NCBI RefSeq assembly: GCF_003663945.1
Contig: NZ_RCCH01000004.1
Coordinates: 124,001-188,000 of the forward strand
Length of the DNA: 64,000 nt
Direction: 5' to 3'
From: Lacinutrix venerupis
GTDB taxonomy: Bacteria; Bacteroidota; Bacteroidia; Flavobacteriales; Flavobacteriaceae
Positions 42,102-50,826 of the stretch are shown in pieces (position 1 is the stretch's first letter; every line of letters starts with the position of its first letter). Under the pieces are notes generated by a model, which saw nothing but the letters and a program-made list of their open reading frames with translations, did no database searches and was not told where the DNA came from. The position numbers were made by a program, and so were the translations under genes.

Positions 42102-43184
42102 TTATTTTAAAAGGTTTAAGTGTTTTTCTACCATAAAATCTATAGAAAACTTGGTTTCAATTAAATCCCTTGTATTAATTTTAATCTGCTTTTCTCCTGT
42201 AATTATAGATTGTAAAAGTACAGTTAACGCCTGTATATCTTTAGTTTTAAATATATAACCATTTTCGCCGTTTGTAATCACTTCTTCATTGCCTCCAACT
42301 GGTGTTGTAATTACTGGAATATTTGCTGCTAAACTTTCTAAAATAGATAAGCTAAAACACTCCATATGTGTTGGTTGCAACATATAATCGTAATGTTGAT
42401 AAGTTGATTTTAATGAAGCACTATTGCCTTTAAAATTAAAAACAAATTCTAATTTATGTAAGGTTACTAGTTTTAATAGCTCAGTTTTATATTGTCCATC
42501 TCCGTAAACGTCAATTTTTAAATTTTTAATTAAAGGTTGTGGTAATTTACTAACCGCAATAATTAAATCTTGAATACCTTTTGAAAATCGTAAATGAGAC
42601 ACCACTAAAAATTTAGGATTCAATGTGGCTCTCTGGGTAGTTTTAGGTATAATATCTTGTATTAAAACGCCATTGTAAATTGTTTTTGTCTTAGGTTTTA
42701 AAAACCAACCAAAATCGTTTAAAATAGCATGACTAGTATAATCTGAAACACCAATTAATTGATCGATATGTTTGGCATATAAATAGCCTTTTACTCGCTT
42801 TTTAAGTTGTTTTACTAGCGGATAACCACCTAAAGGTCTTGGATTATGATCTACTGCTATAATTTTTGTATTTAATATTTTTTTGACCTCAGCATGAAAT
42901 GAAGTGCATAACTCTACAAAATGAGTAATAACATATGTGTAATGCGTTTTATTATTTTTTATATGATTAATGAATGATGCTTCAATTGAAGTGTTTAAAT
43001 TAGCGATAATATTAAATGTATTATAATCGCCGTGCGTTGCTCTATTCGGAAAAAACCAATCAACAGTTATATTTTGTTCTTCACATTTTTTATTAAATGC
43101 CCAGAAAAAATAATCCATGCCACCAATTCGGTTTTCTAGTAGTTTATAGTTACAAATTATGGCAATGTGTTGTTTTACGACCAT
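42102..43184 (-). CDS. GT4-family glycosyltransferase
   Basis: 360 residues, GT-B fold. Acceptor half: HIAIICNYKLLENRIGGMDY. Donor half: FLVVSHLRFSKGIQDLIIAV, KIDVYGDGQYKTELLKL and LQPTHMECFSLSILESLAAN with E-x7-E, then PVITTPVGGNEEVITNGENG, all clear GT4 features. Substrates unknown. Its start lies 10 bases inside the preceding gene of unassigned type, with which it must be co-translated. Confidence 0.88.
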   Translation of the reverse strand: MVVKQHIAIICNYKLLENRIGGMDYFFWAFNKKCEEQNITVDWFFPNRATHGDYNTFNIIANLNTSIEASFINHIKNNKTHYTYVITHFVELCTSFHAEVKKILNTKIIAVDHNPRPLGGYPLVKQLKKRVKGYLYAKHIDQLIGVSDYTSHAILNDFGWFLKPKTKTIYNGVLIQDIIPKTTQRATLNPKFLVVSHLRFSKGIQDLIIAVSKLPQPLIKNLKIDVYGDGQYKTELLKLVTLHKLEFVFNFKGNSASLKSTYQHYDYMLQPTHMECFSLSILESLAANIPVITTPVGGNEEVITNGENGYIFKTKDIQALTVLLQSIITGEKQIKINTRDLIETKFSIDFMVEKHLNLLK

Positions 43185-44563
43185 TCCAATAATGTTTTTG
43201 CAATTCTACTACTAGTTCCTTTAAGTTCCTTACTAATCTCTAATTTAATAAGTGCTTCTCTATATTCTTTTCTTAATTCTGGTTGCTGTAAAGCTTCCGT
43301 TAAGTATTTATGCAATTCGGTTTCATTTTTTGCAATCGCTACAGCTTTACTATCTATAACATATTCTAAATGTGCATAATTTAAAAACAGTTGATCGTTA
43401 TAAAGTCCGTTACTTTCGTTTCCAAAAACAGTGTAAATAACTGGTTTATTAAACAACATAAAATCCAATCCCATTGTAGAGCACATGTTTACGTTAACAT
43501 CTGAAAATTCTAAAACAGCTCTCAAATCTTTAACATCTTCAATAGATGGAATGCGTTGCGACCAAGACTCTGCATGGTTACTTCTTGTTAAATTCCATTT
43601 TGGTACGTTCCATATTATTTCTGGAAATTTACTTTTTAAAGACTCAAATCGCGAGCCATCTTCGGCAGGAGAAGTTCTTACTAATAATTGTAAATTAAGT
43701 TCTGGTTTATTTTTTAGGTATTGCATTACAGAGGTTATATGTACGCTATCATTAGCACCAATACTTTTATCTGCACAACTATAACAAACCAAACCTTTTG
43801 TTAGGTCTAAATTAAATTTTTTAAAAAAACTTAATTTATCTGTTTTGTATTTATCCATAACGTAAGGCTCGAATTGTGGTGTCCCAATAACCTTTATGTT
43901 TTTTTGATTTACTTTACTGTAAAATTGCTCTAATTCCTTTTTCATTAAATTACTCCAAACTAGATAGTAATCGAAATTTGAAGCCATTCTTCCTTTGGAA
44001 GCTAAATTATCCCAACTAAAAATAAAGGCTGCTGTTTTTACTTTTAATTTTTTTGCAACGTATGCTAAAGGTGCAATGTATGGAGGACGTTGATGCGTAA
44101 AGAATAAAATATCAAAATTTTCTTGTTTTAAAATACATTTATATTCCTTAGTTATTTTATTACTGGAAAAGGTAAAATCTTGTAAGTTTTGAAAAGTTTG
44201 AATATTTTTTTCAGAATGAAAAAAATTGGTTAATTTATAGATAAATCGCGTTCCATAACCTCTTGTTGTTTTTAATTTAGAAGTATTAACAGATAAGTTA
44301 TGTTGAATACCAAAATTTCCTTTGGCATGTAATTTTAAATGTGCGACTTCTTTCGCTTTTCTAAAAAACCATGTTTTATAGTGTTCTTTAAAAACGTTTA
44401 ATTCTATAATACGACAATTTGTGTGTCCTTTATAAACTGACGCTGGTAAACATGATAATATTACAATATTGTTAAATTCTTTTTCAGCAGCGTTTAAAAA
44501 ATCACTTAATATATAATTTCTAAAACCAACACCATCTGTAATAACTAAGCCTAATGTTTTCAT
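43175..44563 (-). CDS. Putative GT-B glycosyltransferase of unassigned family
   Basis: 462 residues, soluble, no signal peptide. I cannot name its family. A GT-B-like layout is suggested by an N-terminal strand (MKTLGLVITDGVGFRNYILS), a central TAAFIFSWDNLASKGRMASN with FDYYLVWSNLMKKELEQFYS, IKVIGTPQFEPYVMDKYKTD, LLVRTSPAEDGSRFESLKSK and a donor-site-like SDVNVNMCSTMGLDFMLFNK followed by PVIYTVFG. The last block resembles capsule and CDP-glycerol type transferases. It sits directly behind neuC (ATGA overlap), so it is a good candidate for the enzyme that uses the CMP-activated nonulosonic acid; this is inference from position only. It overlaps the following GT4 by 10 bases. Confidence 0.6.
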   Translation of the reverse strand: MKTLGLVITDGVGFRNYILSDFLNAAEKEFNNIVILSCLPASVYKGHTNCRIIELNVFKEHYKTWFFRKAKEVAHLKLHAKGNFGIQHNLSVNTSKLKTTRGYGTRFIYKLTNFFHSEKNIQTFQNLQDFTFSSNKITKEYKCILKQENFDILFFTHQRPPYIAPLAYVAKKLKVKTAAFIFSWDNLASKGRMASNFDYYLVWSNLMKKELEQFYSKVNQKNIKVIGTPQFEPYVMDKYKTDKLSFFKKFNLDLTKGLVCYSCADKSIGANDSVHITSVMQYLKNKPELNLQLLVRTSPAEDGSRFESLKSKFPEIIWNVPKWNLTRSNHAESWSQRIPSIEDVKDLRAVLEFSDVNVNMCSTMGLDFMLFNKPVIYTVFGNESNGLYNDQLFLNYAHLEYVIDSKAVAIAKNETELHKYLTEALQQPELRKEYREALIKLEISKELKGTSSRIAKTLLEWS

Positions 44564-45681
44564 GACAATGTAATAAACTGTTTTTGGTGATTAGTGTTCC
44601 AAAATGTTTGAAGTTTTAAAGTTTCTAAAAAAGCCTGAGCACTATTTCCTATGCCAAAAGCCACTTCTTCTTTTGTTTTAATTATTTTCTTACACGCGAT
44701 AGCATTTTCTATATCTTTAGCGTTATAACTGGTGTTAATAATAGAATTTAAAGATGACCGATTATCTTGTCTGGTTCCAATATTAATAGTTGGTATACCA
44801 TAATAAGGTGCTTCTCTAATTCCAGCGCTACTGTTTCCAATTATAAATTCTGCATTTTTTAAGAGTGTTAAAAAATATTCAAATCTAACCGAAGGAAACA
44901 CTCTAAACTTCTCGTGTTGCATGAGTTGCTTATAAGCTTTTAGTATAATTTTACTTCCTAAGTCGTTATTAGGAAAAATTACTACGTAGTTTTTATTACT
45001 TGCTATAAGTGCGCTTACAAAGTTTTGCGCATAAACTGCCATGTTGTTATATTCCGTAGTTACCGGATGAAACATAGCTACTGCATAATTAGAAAACTGA
45101 ATATTATAATATGTTTTTACCGTTTCTAAATCTGGCAATGTATTAGAGAACATAATATCTATATCTGGAGAACCAATAGTAAATATAGATTCTGGTAATT
45201 CTCCCATTTGTTTTAAAAGATTTTTTGCATTCTTGTTGGCTACAAAATGAATATGACTCATTTTACTGGTTGCATGGCGTATAAGCTCGTCTATAGTTCC
45301 AGACAATTCACCACCTTCAATATGCGCCACTAAAATATTATTTAAACTACCAACAATTGCTCCCGCTAAAGCTTCTACACGATCGCCATGAATAACTATT
45401 AGATCTGGTTGTGTAGTTTTAACAAACGCCGAAAAACCAGAAATGGTTTTCGCCAATGTTAAATCCATAGTCGCTTCGTGTGTATGATTATTAAAAGTTG
45501 AAATATTTTTAAATCCGCAACGCTCGACTTCTATAAGTGTGTAACCATATTCCTCAAGCATATGCATACCAGTAACGAAAATATGTGCTTCAAAATCTTC
45601 TTGATTTTCAAGGATTTGAATTAAGGATTTTATTTTTCCAAAATCTGCCCGTGTACCTGTTAAAAACGCTATTTTTTTCAT
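44560..45681 (-). CDS. neuC: UDP-N-acetylglucosamine 2-epimerase, hydrolysing (NeuC/LegG type)
   Basis: 373 residues. It starts MKKIAFLTGTRADFGKIKSL, the strongly conserved GTRADFGK of the hydrolysing epimerases, followed by LIVIHGDRVEALAGAIVGSL, VAHIEGGELSGTIDELIRHA and IIGNSSAGIREAPYYGIPTI. These enzymes convert UDP-GlcNAc (or a modified UDP-sugar) to a free ManNAc-type sugar plus UDP, the first committed step of nonulosonic acid synthesis. It follows the acetyltransferase with no gap and overlaps the next gene by four bases. Whether the product is ManNAc or the diacetamido sugar for legionaminate is not decided here, but no legionaminate-specific genes are in the window. Confidence 0.92.
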   Translation of the reverse strand: MKKIAFLTGTRADFGKIKSLIQILENQEDFEAHIFVTGMHMLEEYGYTLIEVERCGFKNISTFNNHTHEATMDLTLAKTISGFSAFVKTTQPDLIVIHGDRVEALAGAIVGSLNNILVAHIEGGELSGTIDELIRHATSKMSHIHFVANKNAKNLLKQMGELPESIFTIGSPDIDIMFSNTLPDLETVKTYYNIQFSNYAVAMFHPVTTEYNNMAVYAQNFVSALIASNKNYVVIFPNNDLGSKIILKAYKQLMQHEKFRVFPSVRFEYFLTLLKNAEFIIGNSSAGIREAPYYGIPTINIGTRQDNRSSLNSIINTSYNAKDIENAIACKKIIKTKEEVAFGIGNSAQAFLETLKLQTFWNTNHQKQFITLS

Positions 45682-46269
45682 TTATTTTATAGCCTTTATT
45701 TTTAATGTGTCGTCATTTAAAACAATACTATTCCTTTTTACATTTTTACTCACCAACACATGCGCTCCAATAATAACGTTATCTTCAATGTTTAATTCGC
45801 CTAGAATTGAAGAATTGCAATACAACTTTACATTATTTCCAATAGTAAGCCCACTACCTTCTCCATTTTTTTTATGACCAATAGTACAACCTTGATGGAT
45901 TACAAAACCTTTACCAATAATATTTCTACTTCCTATTACTGTGCCCTGGCCATGCACTACACAAAATCCTTCGCCAATAGTATTATTAAAATAAATTTCG
46001 CAAGCACAAAGTTCCTTTAATAACCAATGAATTTGCGGTTTACATTTTTCGTTATTTGTATTGTGCAACTCATTTCCTAATCGATAAAGAAAAACAGCCA
46101 GTTCATTACTATTTGTTTGTATTCGTTGTTGTATTTCTGCTTTACTTAAATTTGGCAAATGATAGTTTACATCTTTAATTGTTTTTTTAAAAGCCGCATC
46201 AATTACCTTTTCAGGTATTGCTATTGGTTTATAAACTTTAGTTAATAAAAATGAAACAAATTCTACCAT
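45682..46269 (-). CDS. CysE-like hexapeptide acetyltransferase of the neu block
   Basis: 195 residues. An N-terminal helical part (about 1-95) precedes a left-handed beta-helix: GEGFCVVHGQGTVIGSRNII, GKGFVIHQGCTIGHKKNGEG and LTIGNNVKLYCNSSILGELN, similar to serine acetyltransferase. A His in VVHGQG and another in VIHQGCTIGH fit the acetyl-CoA transferase active site. Because it lies between neuB and neuC, with its start overlapping the neuB stop by one base, O-acetylation of the nonulosonic acid or its precursor is a reasonable guess; a cysteine-synthesis role would not fit the context. Confidence 0.78.
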   Translation of the reverse strand: MVEFVSFLLTKVYKPIAIPEKVIDAAFKKTIKDVNYHLPNLSKAEIQQRIQTNSNELAVFLYRLGNELHNTNNEKCKPQIHWLLKELCACEIYFNNTIGEGFCVVHGQGTVIGSRNIIGKGFVIHQGCTIGHKKNGEGSGLTIGNNVKLYCNSSILGELNIEDNVIIGAHVLVSKNVKRNSIVLNDDTLKIKAIK

Positions 46270-47312
46270 TACTTAATATCTGCCCAAGTTAATTGTTCAT
46301 CATTTGCTATGGATCTGGTTGCTTTTTTACCTAAAACGTCTTCAAATTTATCAGCCAAAATTGAACCTGTTCCTGGTCGTTTTACCCAAATATTGTCTTT
46401 TGTAAAAGTCTCACCTGCTGCTATTGCCTTTATAGTGCATACCGTTGCAAATGCAAAATCTATAGTCACTTGCTCTTCTTTTGCAGGTGCCTTAGTGCCA
46501 CCTCGCATTAATGCCATTTCGGCACTGTCTTTTATTAATGCTTTACAGGCTTGCTCATCCATACTACACACTATATCAGGTCCTTTGCGTTCCATATGGT
46601 CTGTAAAATGACGTTCTAAAATCGATCCGCCAAGTGCTACAGCACCTAAACACGCATTGTTATTTAAAGTGTGATCACTCAATCCAAATACTTTATCAGG
46701 AAACGCTTCATGCAACTCCATCATAGCGCCAAAACGGACTAAATGTGTTGGTGTTGGGTATAAATTTGTGGTATGCAATAAAGCAACTGGCACTTTATAT
46801 TTATCAAAAATAGCGACTGCTTTTTTTACACTGTCTATGGTATTCATACCTGTACTTAATATTACAGGTTTTCCAAATTGTGCAATATGCTCTAAAAGCG
46901 GATAATTATTACATTCTCCCGAACCTATTTTATAGGCAGGAATATCAAAACGTTTTAAACGCTCAGCTGCTGCTCTCGAAAATGGCGTAGAAATAAAAAT
47001 CATGCCTTTAGATTCTACATAATGTTTAAGCGTTAATTCATCGGCTTCATCTAATGAGCAACGTTCCATAATATCGTAAATAGATACGTCTGCATTACCA
47101 GGAATCACTTGTTTTGCTGCACTACTCATTTCATCGGCTACAATATGAGTTTGGTGTTTTACAACCTCAACACCTGCACGATGTGCAGCATCTACCATTT
47201 GCTTTGCTATTTCTAAAGAGCCTTCATGGTTTATACCAATTTCGGCAATAACTAATGGTGGATAATCTGGGCCTATTTTTCTACCGGCTATTTCTATGTA
47301 TGGATTACTCAT
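46269..47312 (-). CDS. neuB: N-acetylneuraminate synthase family (NeuB)
   Basis: 347 residues. A TIM barrel with [73 protein letters not shown] and [20 protein letters not shown], then [20 protein letters not shown]; the C-terminal SAF antifreeze-like domain (about 285-345) contains [20 protein letters not shown]. It condenses phosphoenolpyruvate with a ManNAc-type sugar to a nonulosonic acid (Neu5Ac or legionaminate type). Overlaps neuA by 8 bases. G+C is higher than in the glycosyltransferases upstream (see findings). Confidence 0.93.
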   Translation of the reverse strand: MSNPYIEIAGRKIGPDYPPLVIAEIGINHEGSLEIAKQMVDAAHRAGVEVVKHQTHIVADEMSSAAKQVIPGNADVSIYDIMERCSLDEADELTLKHYVESKGMIFISTPFSRAAAERLKRFDIPAYKIGSGECNNYPLLEHIAQFGKPVILSTGMNTIDSVKKAVAIFDKYKVPVALLHTTNLYPTPTHLVRFGAMMELHEAFPDKVFGLSDHTLNNNACLGAVALGGSILERHFTDHMERKGPDIVCSMDEQACKALIKDSAEMALMRGGTKAPAKEEQVTIDFAFATVCTIKAIAAGETFTKDNIWVKRPGTGSILADKFEDVLGKKATRSIANDEQLTWADIK

Positions 47313-47970
47313 TATTGTAATGGTTTAGCATAAACGCAGCATAATCAAAATCGTCTTGTGTATCGATATCAACTTTTGCAAAAGGATGATCAATTACTAA
47401 AGGATAGGCATCCTTAGTTATAATTTCATCATTTAAAATACAGCTAGCCTTGGTGATGTATAGTAAACCGTTTTCATAATACAAAGGTTCTAAATCTTGA
47501 CTGCGCTGTCCTGGTTTATAATTATAGGGTTTAAACTGCTCGTTTTTTATAGTCCCAAATTTAAGATGATTTTGAGACACTGTAAACAAACTGCCTGCTT
47601 TTACTTGATTAAAAATAGTAAATGCATCTTGTAATAATTCTTTTGGTCTTAACGGATTAGTGGCTTGCAATAGTACCACAGCATCTACTTTAGTATTTAT
47701 AGCGCCTAAAACATGTTTTAATGCACTTACCGTAGGCTCAAAATCTCCAGCTAAATGCTTTGGTCTTTCTATTACCTCAGCGCCATGAGCTAATGCTATT
47801 GCCCTAGTAGACTCACAATCTGTAGACACATAAACAGCGTCTATAAAATCAAACTGTTTAGCATAATTAATACTGTGCACCAATAATGGTATACCTCCCA
47901 AAAGTTTTATGTTCTTTTTAGGTAGGCGTTTGGAGTGGCCTCTAGCTGGTATAATGGCGATCGTTTTGAT
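47305..47970 (-). CDS. neuA: CMP-nonulosonate cytidylyltransferase (NeuA) without a canonical start codon
   Basis: 221 residues if started at the ATC at 47970-47968. The encoded start [20 protein letters not shown], then [17 protein letters not shown], is the essential CTP-binding motif of NeuA/KdsB enzymes, so it must be translated for activity. No ATG, GTG or TTG lies before it: upstream in the same frame are only CCT and the TAA (47976-47974) of the glycosyltransferase gene. The first canonical codon, TTG at 47901, would remove the catalytic motif. Later motifs are intact: [48 protein letters not shown] and [13 protein letters not shown] with the metal-binding Asp. The ATC occupies the place of the usual Met. 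AUC initiation, a point mutation or a base-call error are possible. Confidence 0.8.
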   Translation of the reverse strand: MKTIAIIPARGHSKRLPKKNIKLLGGIPLLVHSINYAKQFDFIDAVYVSTDCESTRAIALAHGAEVIERPKHLAGDFEPTVSALKHVLGAINTKVDAVVLLQATNPLRPKELLQDAFTIFNQVKAGSLFTVSQNHLKFGTIKNEQFKPYNYKPGQRSQDLEPLYYENGLLYITKASCILNDEIITKDAYPLVIDHPFAKVDIDTQDDFDYAAFMLNHYNNE

Positions 47971-47973
47971 AGG

Positions 47974-48933
47974 TTATGCTATTTTTATTCTGTATATTAT
48001 TTTATTCCATGCTAAGCTATTAAAAATTAAGGGCATTTTTTTCACAAAGCGTAGTACATTTATTACTAGTTTCTTATTACTAATATCTAATTTCTCTAGG
48101 TTTTTTTCTATATAATTTATATTCTTTCTATCATTATTGCTTAAAGATTTCCTATACATTGTAATTAACAACCTAAAACAACTTTGAGTGATTTCAGAAT
48201 CTTCTTTTAGGTTTCTTTTTAAATTTTGAAAAACGGTATAGGTTTCAGAATATTTATTTTCAGGAATGTAACTTTTACTTTTACTACTAATTGAATTTGG
48301 GTGAGACCTGTAACTGTATAAACTATCTGTAATAATATTATATTTATCGTTTTTATAGAACAATCGTGTAAATAATTCAAATTCTTGTCCTTTTGTTAAA
48401 TCTAATTTGAACAACTCATTTGTTTTTAAAAATGATTTTTTAAACATGACTGCATTGGTTACAATCTTCAATCTCCAAAAAAAATATTCTTTATAAACAT
48501 TATTTGTATCGTAAATTGGCATTTTTTTTATAAGATTTAAATCTTTGTCCACAAAATCGCCTCCAGAAACAACAAAATCTAAATTATTATTTTTAAAAAA
48601 ACAACTTACTTTTTTCTCAATAAAATCGGGATGCATTACATCATCACTATCAAACCAATTTATTAAAGCTCCATTAGATTTTTCAAAACCATAATTCCTA
48701 CAAGAATTACCTCCTTTAACAAGGTTCTGAGGTCTTTTGTACAATTTAAATCTAGCATCATTAACTATATTATTATTGATAATTAATAAGCTATTATCAG
48801 TAGAACCATCATCAACAATTATGCATTCCCAATTTTTAGACGTTTGATTTTTAATACTCAAAATAGTGTCTTGTATAAACTTTGCACTATTATAATTTGG
48901 TATGATTATAGAAACTAATACATCTTTATCCAT
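47974..48933 (-). CDS. GT2-family glycosyltransferase
   Basis: 319 residues, GT-A fold. Motifs: VSIIIPNYNSAKFIQDTILS, CIIVDDGSTDNSLLIINNNI, RNYGFEKSNGALINWFDSDD with the DxD-like metal site, and LTKGQEFELFTRLFYKNDKY as the acceptor/catalytic region. The C-terminal 60 residues are basic and helical. Substrates are unknown. It overlaps the preceding GT4 by 8 bases. Its TAA stop is in the same reading frame as neuA and only one codon (CCT) before the neuA ATC, so termination-reinitiation or read-through between the two is conceivable. Confidence 0.88.
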   Translation of the reverse strand: MDKDVLVSIIIPNYNSAKFIQDTILSIKNQTSKNWECIIVDDGSTDNSLLIINNNIVNDARFKLYKRPQNLVKGGNSCRNYGFEKSNGALINWFDSDDVMHPDFIEKKVSCFFKNNNLDFVVSGGDFVDKDLNLIKKMPIYDTNNVYKEYFFWRLKIVTNAVMFKKSFLKTNELFKLDLTKGQEFELFTRLFYKNDKYNIITDSLYSYRSHPNSISSKSKSYIPENKYSETYTVFQNLKRNLKEDSEITQSCFRLLITMYRKSLSNNDRKNINYIEKNLEKLDISNKKLVINVLRFVKKMPLIFNSLAWNKIIYRIKIA

Positions 48934-50182
48934 TTGTTTCTATTTTTTCAAATTGGTCTTTAAAATATTTTAATCCAATATAATTTTGCAAATCGGGCCT
49001 ATTAAGTTTTAGATTTGAATCTTTCCAGTTTTGATAAAGCTCTGTTATATGTGATATAATTTCCTCAACTTTATGCACTTCTGTTTGAAATTTATATTTT
49101 TCTCCTAGTAACCTTCTCGTTTCACTTTGCTTTGGACTTAAGGCTAAAATAGGTCTATTAGCATAAACACAATGTGGAAATTTACCTGGTAAAAAAGGAC
49201 TAATTTCTGAATTTGATTCTAAAATAATATTTACCGAAACATTATGCTGTAATGTATTAACTATTTCAAAAGGCACACTTTGTAAATGTAATTTTAATTG
49301 CGGTAGTAATACTGACTCTTTTTCGAGGTTTTTTTTATGATAACTTGCTGGCCCAATTAATAACAATCTAGAGTGTTGTTTAGCTTTTGGGTTCGCTTCT
49401 AAAAATTTTTTAAAAGCATTAATTAATACAAATGGTGGGCGTTGCTTCATTAAATTTCCTGCATGCAATAAAGTGAATGTATTTTCATCTAAAAGTGAAT
49501 TATACTCTCCTAAATCTTGTAAAACATCTATTTTTAACTGCTGATGCGGTATTATTAATCCTGTGTCTAAAAACTTAGGAAAAAATTGTCCCATCCATTC
49601 TTTTAATAATTGACTTGGAAACGCTGAGTATTTGGCAGACTCTGAAACTGTTCTAAAAAACTGCTCTTTTTGTTTATATCCTGATTCGACCCAATTATAA
49701 GGCTTTGGATACAAATGAAACGGATAAGGATCATGCACATAAGCCAACCACTTATTATAAAGTTCTGGCAAACTTAATAGAGCATGATGCGGTCTAAAAC
49801 TAGCGCCTTGACTTAAAGTTATTATTAAATCGTGATTGTTATAATGTTTACTTATAGCCTTTGTAATACTTTTAGAATCGTTATAAAAGGTAAAGGAATG
49901 ACCGAATATACGCTCTAAGTTTCTAGAAATATTAATTTTTGTTACTCTTTGAAATACACGCTGTGCACGACTTAAAAAATAATACAGACTACTTTTATTT
50001 TCTTTAATATTAATACAGTTTACATCAGGCAGCAGTATTGCTTTGCGTGTATAATGCAATACTGTTACAGTATAATTACATAACAGTAAAGCATTAATTA
50101 ATGCGACATTGGCTTTGGCACCACTTGTTGCATTGACATCTATAGATTCTGCTATAACTAATATATTGTTTTTAGTATTCAT
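48926..50182 (-). CDS. Putative GT4-like glycosyltransferase
   Basis: 418 residues. The N-terminus ILVIAESIDVNATSGAKANV and ALINALLLCNYTVTVLHYTR fits a GT-B acceptor domain. Central and C-terminal parts: AYVHDPYPFHLYPKPYNWVE, TLLHAGNLMKQRPPFVLINA and SRLLLIGPASYHKKNLEKES are typical of the donor half, but the E-x7-E region is weak (ILESNSEISPFLPGKFPHCV with NRPILALSPK). So GT-B membership is clear while GT4 is only probable. Starts 4 bases after the hexapeptide acyltransferase ends, and overlaps the next gene by 8 bases. Confidence 0.72.
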   Translation of the reverse strand: MNTKNNILVIAESIDVNATSGAKANVALINALLLCNYTVTVLHYTRKAILLPDVNCINIKENKSSLYYFLSRAQRVFQRVTKINISRNLERIFGHSFTFYNDSKSITKAISKHYNNHDLIITLSQGASFRPHHALLSLPELYNKWLAYVHDPYPFHLYPKPYNWVESGYKQKEQFFRTVSESAKYSAFPSQLLKEWMGQFFPKFLDTGLIIPHQQLKIDVLQDLGEYNSLLDENTFTLLHAGNLMKQRPPFVLINAFKKFLEANPKAKQHSRLLLIGPASYHKKNLEKESVLLPQLKLHLQSVPFEIVNTLQHNVSVNIILESNSEISPFLPGKFPHCVYANRPILALSPKQSETRRLLGEKYKFQTEVHKVEEIISHITELYQNWKDSNLKLNRPDLQNYIGLKYFKDQFEKIETNG

Positions 50183-50186
50183 ACAC

Positions 50187-50786
50187 TTACCAATTGACTC
50201 TCCAATCGATATTATTTTTTACAATTTTTGCAGGATTTCCTGCAATAATATTATTATTAGTATTAAAACTATTAGTTACAACACTTCCTAATCCTACTAT
50301 ATTTATTGAACCTATTTTTACGCCTGGCGCAAACTTACAAGATGAACCTATATAATTATTATCACCAATTTCTATGTCTAAATTCTTACCTGTCTTTGTA
50401 TGTATTGAACCGTGCGTCCAAAATTCAGAATTTTTTCCTGCAATCCATGAATCATTTCCAATAGTTATGTTATTCCAAACATCGAAATAGTGATTATTTA
50501 TAACTCTAGAATTATTTCCAATTTTAAAAACACCACTGCCAACAATGTTATTATTGGAATGAAATACAGTATTATCTCCAATTATTAAAGTATTACATGT
50601 AAAATTGTTTCCATTAGCTATTTTTACATTGTCTCCAATGTTTAAGGTTTCGCAGTTAAAATATGCTTTTCCTATTGTTACATTCTTGCCTATATTATAA
50701 CCTTTAAAGGTTTTTAATAGCATTACTTTAACATTAGAGGTTGGTAAGTGTTTTACAAATTTTAATATTATTTTTTTTAGCCTCAT
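50187..50786 (-). CDS. Hexapeptide-repeat acyltransferase
   Basis: 199 residues dominated by a left-handed beta-helix: GYNIGKNVTIGKAYFNCETL, NIGDNVKIANGNNFTCNTLI, IGDNTVFHSNNNIVGSGVFK and later IEIGDNNYIGSSCKFAPGVK with VGLGSVVTNSF and IIAGNPAKIVKNNI, the usual closing A-G-N-P-A-K motif. It is of the WcaF/LbH acetyltransferase type and probably O-acetylates a sugar of the repeat unit. The conserved catalytic His may be in FWTHGSIHTKTG. The repeat coils are longer than in LacA-type enzymes. Substrate unknown. Confidence 0.82.
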   Translation of the reverse strand: MRLKKIILKFVKHLPTSNVKVMLLKTFKGYNIGKNVTIGKAYFNCETLNIGDNVKIANGNNFTCNTLIIGDNTVFHSNNNIVGSGVFKIGNNSRVINNHYFDVWNNITIGNDSWIAGKNSEFWTHGSIHTKTGKNLDIEIGDNNYIGSSCKFAPGVKIGSINIVGLGSVVTNSFNTNNNIIAGNPAKIVKNNIDWRVNW

Positions 50787-50826
50787 AAGCTTACTACATT
50801 ACAAAATTCGGTCTTAAATTCTACTA

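Noticed and set aside
47305-47901. neuA starting at the TTG at 47901
   Set aside because: It would delete the CTP-binding motif [14 protein letters not shown], which is encoded intact directly upstream in frame.
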